A stretch of DNA of 7,673 bases from an uncultured Collinsella sp. Its GTDB lineage: Bacteria; Actinomycetota; Coriobacteriia; Coriobacteriales; Coriobacteriaceae. The stretch lies in the NCBI GenBank assembly GCA_900757235.1, contig CAAENB010000175.1, positions 1-7,673 on the forward strand, given 5' to 3'. Shown here piece by piece: positions 1-5,331 of the stretch. The notes beneath the pieces are model-generated. The model made no database searches and had not been told where the DNA came from. It saw only the letters and a program-made list of their open reading frames with translations. The first letter of the stretch is position 1. The number at the start of each line of letters is the position of its first letter. Both the position numbers and the translations under genes were made by a program.

Positions 1-43
1 CCCGCTAGAAGCGGCCGGCCAGGGTCACGGCAACGTCAACGCA

Positions 44-167
44 GCGGGGACCGGGGGTTTAGTCTTGCAAACATTCCGCAGGGGGCATGGGCAGGCGCAG
101 CGCGAAGCGCAAAGCGCCAGCCCATGCATGCCCGAGGACGTTTGCAAGACTAAACCCCGGTCCCCGC
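44..167. repeat. Nested imperfect palindrome (about 124 bp)
   Basis: The outer arms at 44-72 and 140-167 are reverse complements over 28 bases, apart from one extra G in the left arm (a run of five against four). They enclose a symmetric 12/12-nt poorly paired section (73-84 and 128-139). Inside is a second stem, 85-98 with 114-127: 8 bp, an A/A mismatch, then 5 bp, closing on a 15-nt loop (99-113). The whole unit could fold as one long cruciform or hairpin. It starts 11 nt beyond the stop of the minus-strand esterase gene, so it lies in that gene's 3' region, but there is no T-run after it on either strand, which argues against a simple intrinsic terminator. It encodes no transposase. It could be a small non-autonomous mobile element, a REP-type repeat or an RNA-stabilising 3' structure. 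Bases 1-43 carry no supportable gene. Confidence 0.8.
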
Positions 168-178
168 GATGGGAGGGC

Positions 179-1516
179 TTAGCGGTCGACCCTGGCCGAC
201 CACTCCCAGCAGCCCACCGGCTCGCCGTCGATGAGTACGTTGCCCCCGTCGAAGTCTTGATAACACAGGTCGTTGAATTGGTGGATCCACACGCCGTGGT
301 TGAACGTCTTCTTGGCCGAGCCGTCGGCCTCGCGATACACGCCGGTCAGGTCCTCGACATGGCTAAAGTAGGTGAGGTGCACGTTGGCGCCGGCATCGCG
401 CAGGCGCGCCGTGAGCGGCAGCACGGTCTGTTGCGGTGACACGAGCTCGTCGCCCTTGGAGTGCGTAAACCACAGCGGCGTCTTGGCGAGCGCGGCCACG
501 TCCTCGTCCGTGGCGTTGTACCACGGGGCGCAGCAGGGAAGGCCCGCGGCGAAGAAATCGGGGTAGTCGGCGCACAGGCGCAGGGTCATAAAGCCGCCGT
601 TGGAAAGACCGGCGACCACGATGCGGTCGGTGTCGATGCGGTCGGCATGCTCGGCGACAAACTCATCGATAAGTGCCTTGAGCACGGGGGAGTAGATGCT
701 CTGGTTGGAGTGACCAAGCTGCTCGACGCCGTTGTCCATCCAAAACGTGGGCGACTGCGGTACGAGCACCCAGGCAAAGCCGCCAAAGTAGCGCTGGATC
801 TGCGCCTGGCTGATGGCCGTCACGCGGTTGCCGATATAGGCGCGCGTGGCGCCTTCGCCCTGCGTGGCGCCCTTGCCCTCGCCGGCGCCGTGCAGATACA
901 CCACGAGCGGTGCCTTTTGGGGCACGGCCGTGGCCTCGGGCGCAAAGGGGTTGAAGCATGCCGAGTCCTCGGCCTTAAAGCTGGGCTCAAAGAAGCCGTA
1001 TTCGAGCGCGATACCGTCGACGGCGGTCTTTTGCGTGTCGTTGCTCCAGCCTTTGAGCGCAGGGCAGATATCGCCACGGCAGGTGTCGAAGACCAGGCCG
1101 CAGGTGGGATCGTCGCCGTCGTTGCCGGGAAGAGCCGCGAGCTGCGTGATGTGCAACTGGTCATCGAGCATGCGCGAGCCCATGACGCCGCCTTCGATCT
1201 TTTTGGTCAGGCGCTGCTCGGCGACCTCGAGCGCCACATGGGTGCCCACGGCGAGTTTACGTCCGTTTTCGTCGCACGGATATGCGGCGAGAACGTCGAT
1301 GTAACCCACGGAGGGCGCGGCATGGTCGGCGCCGCGTTCCTTGCGCATCAGAACATCGCCCGAGCGCTCGTGACGCTCTACATATATATGGAAGGTGTTC
1401 GCGTCGATGTCGTTGGCGCGCACGGTGCAGGGCAGGTCGAGTACGACCTTGCTGATCCAGGGGCCAAAGTCGCCCAAGGTGGTGACGGTTGCGTAGGTAC
1501 ACAATTTGAGTTCCAT
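179..1516 (-). CDS. EstA-like alpha/beta-hydrolase (esterase) with N-terminal Ig-like domain
   Basis: Predicted serine esterase or peptidase-like hydrolase of 445 aa. Residues about 1-130 are beta-rich and resemble the Ig-like N-terminal domain of EstA-type esterases. The hydrolase fold begins near 200 with VVYLHGAGEG (oxyanion-hole HG at 209-210). The nucleophile elbow GLSNGG puts the catalytic Ser at 305; the likely acid is Asp356 in HSKGDE and the likely base His407 in FNHGVW. Only family knowledge and motif spacing support the triad. There is no signal peptide, so a cytoplasmic location is inferred. The ATG at 1514-1516 is chosen because AAGGGAGG lies 6 nt upstream; a longer frame up to 1573 has no such site and runs into an operator-like palindrome. 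Twelve Cys residues are present, three of them close together (139, 146, 151). The gene is divergent from the PTS gene across a 490-bp control region, which suggests shared regulation and perhaps deacylation of the same substrate. The substrate cannot be told from sequence. Confidence 0.85.
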   Translation of the reverse strand: MELKLCTYATVTTLGDFGPWISKVVLDLPCTVRANDIDANTFHIYVERHERSGDVLMRKERGADHAAPSVGYIDVLAAYPCDENGRKLAVGTHVALEVAEQRLTKKIEGGVMGSRMLDDQLHITQLAALPGNDGDDPTCGLVFDTCRGDICPALKGWSNDTQKTAVDGIALEYGFFEPSFKAEDSACFNPFAPEATAVPQKAPLVVYLHGAGEGKGATQGEGATRAYIGNRVTAISQAQIQRYFGGFAWVLVPQSPTFWMDNGVEQLGHSNQSIYSPVLKALIDEFVAEHADRIDTDRIVVAGLSNGGFMTLRLCADYPDFFAAGLPCCAPWYNATDEDVAALAKTPLWFTHSKGDELVSPQQTVLPLTARLRDAGANVHLTYFSHVEDLTGVYREADGSAKKTFNHGVWIHQFNDLCYQDFDGGNVLIDGEPVGCWEWSARVDR

Positions 1517-1522
1517 GAGCTG

Positions 1523-1530
1523 CCTCCCTT
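1523..1530 (-). promoter_or_regulatory. Ribosome binding site of the esterase gene
   Basis: On the minus strand this reads AAGGGAGG, 6 nt before the ATG at 1516. It decides the start in favour of the MELKLC form rather than the 19-residue longer frame. Confidence 0.8.
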
Positions 1531-1564
1531 GCGCCGCGAATGCCTGGCATCTGCGGCAATACAA

Positions 1565-1580
1565 ACTAAACATGTTTAGT
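1565..1580. promoter_or_regulatory. 16-bp perfect palindrome, candidate operator
   Basis: ACTAAACATGTTTAGT is a perfect palindrome lying 49-64 bp upstream of the esterase start, a position suited to overlapping its promoter or transcription start. Its TAAAC/GTTTA arms match the elements found nearer the PTS gene. The binding protein is unknown. Confidence 0.6.
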
Positions 1581-1615
1581 GTAATCTAGAATTGAAGAAT
1601 AACCAGATGAACTCG

Positions 1616-1631
1616 GTAAACGGCAAAATTG
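1616..1631 (+). repeat. 16-nt direct repeat, copy 1
   Basis: GTAAACGGCAAAATTG; it recurs with one mismatch at 1823-1838. It contains one of the GTAAAC hexamers. Confidence 0.6.
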
Positions 1632-1648
1632 AACACGTCGTGAACTAC

Positions 1649-1662
1649 TAAACGTATGTTTA
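1649..1662. promoter_or_regulatory. Inverted repeat TAAAC-N4-GTTTA, candidate operator
   Basis: TAAACGTATGTTTA has the same arms as the palindrome at 1565-1580 but a 4-nt spacer instead of 2. It lies in the middle of the divergent region and its right arm continues into GTTTAC (1658-1663). Confidence 0.45.
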
Positions 1663-1822
1663 CTAGCTTCTAGCAGGGATTCTGTTGATGAGTTAACAGA
1701 TCAGTGAGGTGTTCATCAAAATAAAATCCCACGTAAATGGCTATATATCAATAGAGGGTCAAAGAGACCATCTCCCGCCATTCAAATACGTTCACCCCCG
1801 ATTTCCTACCGTTCACCGGACT

Positions 1823-1838
1823 GTAGACGGCAAAATTG
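1823..1838 (+). repeat. 16-nt direct repeat, copy 2
   Basis: GTAGACGGCAAAATTG, 15 of 16 identical to copy 1 and 207 bp from it. Here the tail also forms a small inverted repeat, GGCAA-AA-TTGCC (1829-1840). Confidence 0.6.
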
Positions 1839-1858
1839 CCATAAATTCGGCGCTCCGT

Positions 1859-1900
1859 GTAAACTAAAGCCAGTAAACGTTCAGTAAACACCTTGTTTAC
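1859..1900. promoter_or_regulatory. GTAAAC cluster with 7-3-7 inverted repeat, PTS-proximal operator candidate
   Basis: Three direct GTAAAC copies (1859, 1873, 1884; spacing 14 and 11 bp) are followed by a reverse copy at 1895. The last two form GTAAACA-CCT-TGTTTAC (1884-1900), an inverted repeat with perfect 7-bp arms. The cluster ends about 106 bp before the PTS start. The near-helical spacing of the direct copies fits cooperative binding on one face of the DNA, which is an inference. Confidence 0.6.
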
Positions 1901-1993
1901 AAAAGCGTATCCAAGGGTCCGGCAACTGTAAGGGGTTATAGTCGCCGGGCCAAAGGCGTGCCTAAGCCCAAGGGGGCTGGCACACGAAGATAT

Positions 1994-2002
1994 GGGGAGG
2001 GG
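1994..2002 (+). promoter_or_regulatory. Ribosome binding site of the PTS gene
   Basis: GGGGAGGGG lies 4 nt before the ATG at 2007 (6 nt if counted from its GGAGG core). The alternative ATG at 1992 would place this purine run inside the coding region and has no comparable site of its own, so 2007 is preferred. Confidence 0.75.
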
Positions 2003-2006
2003 TCCC

Positions 2007-3434
2007 ATGGCAGTAGATAACAAGCAGATTGCCACCGATGTCCTCGAGCTCGTGGGCGGTGCGGAGAATGTTTCCGTTGCCACCAACTGCATGACGCGCC
2101 TGCGTCTGACGCTCAAGGATAACAGCAAGGCCGACGTGGAGAAGATCAAGAAGGTCAAGGGTGTTCTGGGTTGCCAGTTTGCCGGCAGCCAGCTCCAGGT
2201 CATCATCGGCCAGAACGTGCCCAAGGTGCTCGCCGAGTTCGTCGCCATCTCCGGTGTCAAGCAGGGTGAGGCCGTCAACGAGAACCTCGATGCTCCCAAG
2301 GAGAAGTTCGAGCTCAAGAACCTGCCCAATATCATCCTCGACTATCTGTCGGGCTCCATGACCCAGCTCATCCCGCTGCTCATGGCCGGCGGTCTGTTCC
2401 GTACCATCGCGGCCGTCCTCGGCCCCACCATGCTCGGTGTGCTCTCGGCCGACGACCCGACCTATACGTTCCTCTACACCACGCTGTACGAGGCCACGTT
2501 CACCTTTATCCCCATCTACCTGGGTTATGCCGCGGCTAAGAAGCTCGGCGCCAGCCCGGTGCTCGGCATGCTGCTCGGTGGCGCCCTCATGGCTCCTTCC
2601 GTGGTGAGCGTCGCCACCCAGGAGGGCGGCGGCATCATCTCCGTCTACGGCATCCAGATCGCTGCTGCCAACTATCAGCAGTCCGTCCTGCCGATCATCC
2701 TTTCGGTGCCTGTCCTCTACTTCGTCGAGAAGTTCTTTAAGAAGGTCATGCCCGACGTGCTCTCCACGGTCTTCACGCCGTTCTGCACCATGATCGTCAC
2801 GATCCCCATTGCCTTCATCGTCCTCGCTCCGATCGGCAACGAGATCGGTACGCTGATCGCCAACGCCCTCTTCGGCCTTGCTGACCTTGGCGGCATCGGC
2901 ATCCTGATCGTCATGGCCGTCCTCGGCGCCTTCTGGCAGCTCTTCGTGGTCTGCGGCATGCACATGCCCGTCATCCTGCTCGCCCAGGTTCAGATCATCG
3001 CTGCCGGTTACGATCCCTTCGTCTTCGTTTCCACCAACTGCGCTATGGCCGCTGTCTGGGGCTGCGCCTTCGGTGCCTTCCTCAAGATGAAGAACCCCGA
3101 CGAGAAGTCTCTCGCCATCGGTTACGTCATCTCCGCCATCGCCGGCGGCGTCACCGAGCCCGCGCTCTTCGGCATCCTCATGCGCTTCCGTCGCACCATG
3201 TTTGGCATGTTCATCGGCGGTGCCATCGGCGCTGTGTTCTCCGGCCTCATGGGGGTTACCTACTACCTCGCAGGCGGTGCCTCCAACTTCCTGGTCTTCA
3301 CCAACTACCTGCAGGGTGACCAGATGAACACCGTCTGGGCTATCGTTGGTATGGCAATCTCCTTTGTCATCGCCGCTGCCGTCGTCTTTGTCTCCGGCTT
3401 CTCCAAGGAGGAGCTCGCCGAGATGGAGGCCTAA
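2007..3434 (+). CDS. PTS sugar permease, fused EIIB-EIIC (glucose/glucoside family)
   Basis: 475-aa inner-membrane component of the phosphoenolpyruvate sugar phosphotransferase system, which imports a sugar or glycoside and phosphorylates it. Residues 5-80 form EIIB; VATNCMTRLRL puts the phosphorylated Cys at 28. From about 105 onward the protein is the hydrophobic EIIC domain, with the substrate-site signature GVTEP at 381-385 (Glu384). Near 317-320 it has GMHM where many relatives have GLHW, so the substrate may differ from ordinary beta-glucosides. There is no EIIA domain after 475, hence a separate EIIA, encoded outside this window, must supply phosphate. Codon use is strongly biased to C-ending codons, consistent with high expression. 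The gene ends just before an intrinsic terminator; the DUF4038 glycosidase gene follows on the same strand. Substrate specificity cannot be read from sequence; a plant-type oligosaccharide or glycoside is an inference from the neighbour. Confidence 0.92.
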   Translation: MAVDNKQIATDVLELVGGAENVSVATNCMTRLRLTLKDNSKADVEKIKKVKGVLGCQFAGSQLQVIIGQNVPKVLAEFVAISGVKQGEAVNENLDAPKEKFELKNLPNIILDYLSGSMTQLIPLLMAGGLFRTIAAVLGPTMLGVLSADDPTYTFLYTTLYEATFTFIPIYLGYAAAKKLGASPVLGMLLGGALMAPSVVSVATQEGGGIISVYGIQIAAANYQQSVLPIILSVPVLYFVEKFFKKVMPDVLSTVFTPFCTMIVTIPIAFIVLAPIGNEIGTLIANALFGLADLGGIGILIVMAVLGAFWQLFVVCGMHMPVILLAQVQIIAAGYDPFVFVSTNCAMAAVWGCAFGAFLKMKNPDEKSLAIGYVISAIAGGVTEPALFGILMRFRRTMFGMFIGGAIGAVFSGLMGVTYYLAGGASNFLVFTNYLQGDQMNTVWAIVGMAISFVIAAAVVFVSGFSKEELAEMEA

Positions 3435-3474
3435 GGCCAAACCGTTCGGTCGCATAAGACCTCACCTACACGAC

Positions 3475-3512
3475 AGGGCCCCGTCAGGCGTAAGCCCGGC
3501 GGGGCCCTTCTT
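3475..3512 (+). terminator. Intrinsic terminator after the PTS gene
   Basis: A perfect 9-bp GC-rich stem (AGGGCCCCG at 3475-3483 with CGGGGCCCT at 3500-3508) with a 16-nt loop is followed by a short T-rich tail (TTCTT), 40 nt after the stop codon. The weak tail may allow partial read-through into the glycosidase gene. Confidence 0.8.
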
Positions 3513-3531
3513 GCAAGGTAGACTGATGGAG

Positions 3532-3550
3532 GCGGGTGAGATTCGCCCGC
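3532..3550 (+). other. Small hairpin in the PTS-glycosidase intergenic region
   Basis: GCGGGTGA (3532-3539) can pair with TCGCCCGC (3543-3550), including one G-T wobble, leaving a 3-nt loop. It lies directly between the terminator and the longer hairpin at 3551-3621 and has no T-run after it. Confidence 0.5.
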
Positions 3551-3621
3551 GAGGGTTTGCCAAGCGCCGGGGGCTTTCGCGCGGGGTTATCGCGAAAGCC
3601 CCCGGCGGTTCGCAAATCCTT
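3551..3621 (+). other. Long hairpin in the leader of the glycosidase gene
   Basis: A perfect 17-bp stem (3565-3581 with 3591-3607) closes a 9-nt loop. Outside it, 3551-3560 pairs with 3612-3621 over 10 positions with two G-U wobbles, joined by a 4/4 internal loop in which two A-T pairs can form. The structure ends 8 nt before the ribosome binding site at 3630. With no T-run behind it, it does not look like a terminator. It is more likely a leader structure (stabiliser, RNase III target, translational control) or an intergenic palindromic repeat. No known riboswitch class was recognised, and no convincing promoter was seen between 3513 and 3643. Confidence 0.7.
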
Positions 3622-3629
3622 TATCAAAC

Positions 3630-3636
3630 GAAAGGA
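3630..3636 (+). promoter_or_regulatory. Ribosome binding site of the glycosidase gene
   Basis: GAAAGGA ends 7 nt before the ATG at 3644. The ATG at 3638 is only 1 nt away, too close, which decides the start. Confidence 0.7.
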
Positions 3637-3643
3637 CATGCAG

Positions 3644-4957
3644 ATGAGTTTGGGAAAGCTGACCGCCAACGGTCGCCAGGACGGCTTTTTGTGCGAGGGC
3701 AAACCGTTCTTCTGGTTTGCCGATACGTGCTGGAGCGCATTTACGAGCATCGCCGAGAACGACTGGGATTACTACCTGACCCGCCGTGCCGAGCAGGGCA
3801 TGAACGTGCTGCAGATCAACACGTTGCCGCAGTGGGATCGCTGCTGTCCCGACCTGGGCATTTGGCCCTATGCCAGCGAGGATGGCGTGCACTTTGATTG
3901 GTCCTGCCCCAACCAGGCGTATTGGGATCGTGCCGCCGCCATGTGCCGCGCGGCCGTCGAGCACGGCATTCGTCCGGCGCTCGTGCTCATGTGGTGCAAC
4001 TACGTGCCCGGTACCTGGGGTGCCAAGATCGCCGAGCGTTGCGGTGCCGAGATTATGCCGCGTGAGGAGGTTCGCGCCCACGTTGCCCGCGTCGTCGAGA
4101 ACCTGGGCGAGTTCGACCCCGTCTACGTGGTGGCGGGCGATACCGACTTTGCCGGCGACGAGGCGATCGCCTATTACGAGGACGCCCTCGACGAGGTCGT
4201 CAAGCGCGCGCCCGAGGCACTGCGCACCATGCATATCAACCGCGGTAACCGCACCATTCCGGCGCAGTATCTGGACCGTCTGGACTTTTATATGTTCCAG
4301 CCCGGCCACAACTACGAGGGCCAGCCCGAGGCATGGCGTCTGCCGCAGGACTTTATCGCCAACTATCCCAAAAAGCCGATGGTCAACTCCGAGCCTTGCT
4401 ACGAGCAGATGGGTGCGTCGCGCAACGTCTACTGGCGTTTTACCGCGCAGGATTGCCGCGCGAGCGTATGGTCGTCGATTCTTGCCGGCGCCAGTGCCGG
4501 CGTGACCTATGGCGCACACGGCGTGTGGAACTGGCAAACATCGCGCAGCCAGGGTTCGGTCCTGGGCGAGGGCTTTGACATGCCCTTCCGCTGGCAAGAG
4601 TGCCTGCAGTTTGCGGGTGTGTGGGACTTTGGCGCGATCGAGCACGTGCTTGCCGCCCTAGGCGCTACGGCTGCCGACGATGCACTTGCCGTGGTTCCGG
4701 CGCAGGAGCTCCTCGACGACGCGCGCGAGTCCATCCGTGTGGCGCGCGTTGGCGATCGCATCGTCGCGTACCTGCCGCGTACCACGGCGCTCAAGTTTAA
4801 GCTCGACGGCGCGCGTGGCTGGACGGCGACGGTCCTCGACATGGAGGACAAGCGCATCGCAAAGCTGCCCGTCCGTGACAACGGTGACGGCACCGTGCGC
4901 GTGGCGCAGCATCCCTTTGAGCACGACGCGCTGGTGATCCTGGCCCCCGGGCGCTAA
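3644..4957 (+). CDS. DUF4038 / apiosidase-like (GH140-like) glycoside hydrolase
   Basis: 437 aa, predicted cytoplasmic since no signal peptide is seen. The N-terminal part (about 5-335) reads as the DUF4038 TIM barrel: NG..DGF..EGKPFFWFADTCW at the start, then NVLQINTLPQWD (54-65), LVLMWCNYVPGTWG (113-126), YVVAGDTDF (161-169) and KPMVNSEPCYE (244-254). Asp166 and Glu250 sit at barrel strand ends and are the likely catalytic pair, by analogy with GH140 apiosidases. Residues about 345-437 form a beta-rich C-terminal domain ending in DALVILAP, like the accessory domain usually paired with DUF4038. The start at 3644 is set by the ribosome binding site. Characterised GH140 enzymes release apiose from pectic rhamnogalacturonan II; many DUF4038 proteins are uncharacterised, and this one lacks the secretion signal expected for a polymer-degrading enzyme. 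Together with the upstream PTS permease it probably acts on an imported, perhaps phosphorylated, glycoside. Family assignment is fairly sure, substrate is not. Confidence 0.85.
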   Translation: MSLGKLTANGRQDGFLCEGKPFFWFADTCWSAFTSIAENDWDYYLTRRAEQGMNVLQINTLPQWDRCCPDLGIWPYASEDGVHFDWSCPNQAYWDRAAAMCRAAVEHGIRPALVLMWCNYVPGTWGAKIAERCGAEIMPREEVRAHVARVVENLGEFDPVYVVAGDTDFAGDEAIAYYEDALDEVVKRAPEALRTMHINRGNRTIPAQYLDRLDFYMFQPGHNYEGQPEAWRLPQDFIANYPKKPMVNSEPCYEQMGASRNVYWRFTAQDCRASVWSSILAGASAGVTYGAHGVWNWQTSRSQGSVLGEGFDMPFRWQECLQFAGVWDFGAIEHVLAALGATAADDALAVVPAQELLDDARESIRVARVGDRIVAYLPRTTALKFKLDGARGWTATVLDMEDKRIAKLPVRDNGDGTVRVAQHPFEHDALVILAPGR

Positions 4958-4979
4958 CGGCTCTTCTCCAACATTTACT

Positions 4980-5016
4980 ACTCATTGGGGACAGACTTAA
5001 ATGAGTCCCCAATGAC
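4980..5016 (+). repeat. REP-like element, copy 1 (complete hairpin)
   Basis: TCATTGGGGAC (4982-4992) is the exact reverse complement of GTCCCCAATGA (5005-5015), giving an 11-bp stem with a 12-nt loop. An alternative stem CTCATT/AATGAG (4981-4986, 5000-5005) overlaps it. The GGGGAC-loop-GTCCCC layout resembles REP elements mobilised by REP-associated tyrosine transposases (RAYTs), but no such gene is in the window. As it follows the glycosidase stop by 22 nt it might also attenuate read-through. Confidence 0.75.
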
Positions 5017-5026
5017 TACCCACAGA

Positions 5027-5094
5027 ATGAGAGTGGATAATCTTCCGTTTTTGGCCTTCATACAGGCTCAAAGTGGGAGATTATCCACTCTCGT
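5027..5094. repeat. Long imperfect hairpin between the two REP copies
   Basis: 5029-5046 pairs with 5075-5092 over 18 positions (17 Watson-Crick, one G-U). The helix continues inward through 5047-5051 with 5070-5074, one mismatch, then 5053-5057 with 5064-5068, closing on the 6-nt loop TCATAC. The pairing is almost continuous for about 29 bp. There is no T-run after it on the plus strand. It is probably the central part of a composite REP element. Confidence 0.75.
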
Positions 5095-5112
5095 CATTTG
5101 ATTGGCACTTGC

Positions 5113-5139
5113 ACTCATTGGGGACGTACTTAAATGAGT
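5113..5139 (+). repeat. REP-like element, copy 2 (right arm degenerate)
   Basis: This 27-nt stretch matches 4980-5006 at 25 of 27 positions (AG replaced by GT in the middle), 133 bp downstream. The complementary arm GTCCCCAATGA is missing; instead GACAGTTGGGGAC follows, another same-strand copy of the core. Only the CTCATT/AATGAG pairing remains possible. Confidence 0.75.
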
Positions 5140-5265
5140 GACAGTTGGGGACGCTCCTTGTCGAGCTAGAGACCGCGCGCCCCTTCTGGGTCATGCGGCT
5201 CAAAATCGGTGTATGCCGTGGGCTGTTGGGGCCAAATTGACGGCATTTCGAGGATGGGTTCGATA

Positions 5266-5294
5266 TTGGGACTGGTTCTCTAATAGAATAGATT
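5266..5294 (+). promoter_or_regulatory. Candidate promoter of the LuxR-type gene
   Basis: TTGGGA (5266-5271) and TAGATT (5289-5294) are separated by 17 bp, each matching the sigma-70 -35 and -10 consensus at 4 of 6 positions. It lies 37 bp upstream of the start codon, leaving a short leader that includes the G tract. Weak, based only on motif and spacing. Confidence 0.3.
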
Positions 5295-5315
5295 TGCAGG
5301 CAATTAAACGACTGC

Positions 5316-5327
5316 GGGGGGGGGGGG
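5316..5327 (+). promoter_or_regulatory. 12-G homopolymer at the ribosome binding site of the LuxR-type gene
   Basis: A run of 12 G ends 4 nt before the ATG at 5332 and is the only purine-rich element that can act as Shine-Dalgarno; GGGGG can pair with CCUCC of 16S rRNA through one G-U wobble, in several registers. Tracts of this length are known in other bacteria to change length by slipped-strand mispairing, which would alter ribosome spacing. An in-frame TAA at 5305 shows the tract is untranslated in the regulator's own frame. Confidence 0.75.
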
Positions 5328-5331
5328 ATTC

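Larger units (their letters stand above)
1517..2006. promoter_or_regulatory. Divergent control region between esterase and PTS genes
   Basis: A 490-bp stretch without a convincing gene, visibly more AT-rich than its surroundings. It holds six exact copies of the hexamer GTAAAC counting both strands (plus-strand starts 1616, 1859, 1873, 1884; reverse complements at 1658 and 1895), together with related GTTCAC (1790, 1811) and CTAAAC elements. Three of these form inverted repeats, listed separately. This density suggests an operator array for a sugar-responsive repressor or activator not encoded here. Promoters are not clear. On the plus strand, TTTACA (1896-1901) resembles a -35 element and TATAGT (1937-1942) a -10 element, but they are 35 bp apart and do not make a standard pair. 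Confidence 0.55.
4958..5331. other. REP-rich intergenic region and regulator leader
   Basis: 374 bp without a convincing gene. The left part (4980-5152) is a repeat composite described in separate entries; the right part (5153-5331) is the leader of the LuxR-type gene and ends in a 12-G run. The TGGGGAC core occurs three times on the plus strand (4986, 5119, 5146). A short GTG-started frame (5138-5335) runs through the leader but has no recognisable protein features. Confidence 0.6.

Noticed and set aside
44..167. Integron attC site
   Set aside because: Size is compatible, but the arms lack the RYYYAAC/GTTRRRY core pair and there is no integrase or cassette structure nearby.
44..167. Intrinsic terminator for the esterase
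   Set aside because: No T-run follows the stem on the minus strand, and the stem is interrupted by a large symmetric unpaired section.
65..439. Plus-strand frame (124 aa) through the left palindrome
   Set aside because: Runs through the inverted repeats and then antisense to the esterase; no domain or ribosome binding site.
461..1579. Plus-strand open frame (372 aa) opposite the esterase
   Set aside because: No recognisable domain and no ribosome binding site; the minus strand has a clear alpha/beta-hydrolase with its own Shine-Dalgarno.
1748..2335. Minus-strand frame (195 aa) spanning the control region and the start of the PTS gene
   Set aside because: Ser/Thr/Leu-rich shadow overlapping the conserved EIIB domain, with no protein features.
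1962..3455. Long minus-strand open frame (497 aa) opposite the PTS gene
   Set aside because: Composition is extremely Asp/Glu/Gly/His-rich with no domain, as expected from the complement of a C-ending-codon gene; the plus-strand frame is an unmistakable EIIBC.
3587..4645. Minus-strand open frame (352 aa) opposite the glycosidase
   Set aside because: Low-complexity shadow of a GC-rich gene; the plus strand shows DUF4038 motifs throughout.
4980..5139. CRISPR array
   Set aside because: Only two repeat copies with an unequal, palindromic intervening sequence and no cas genes; REP-type organisation fits better.
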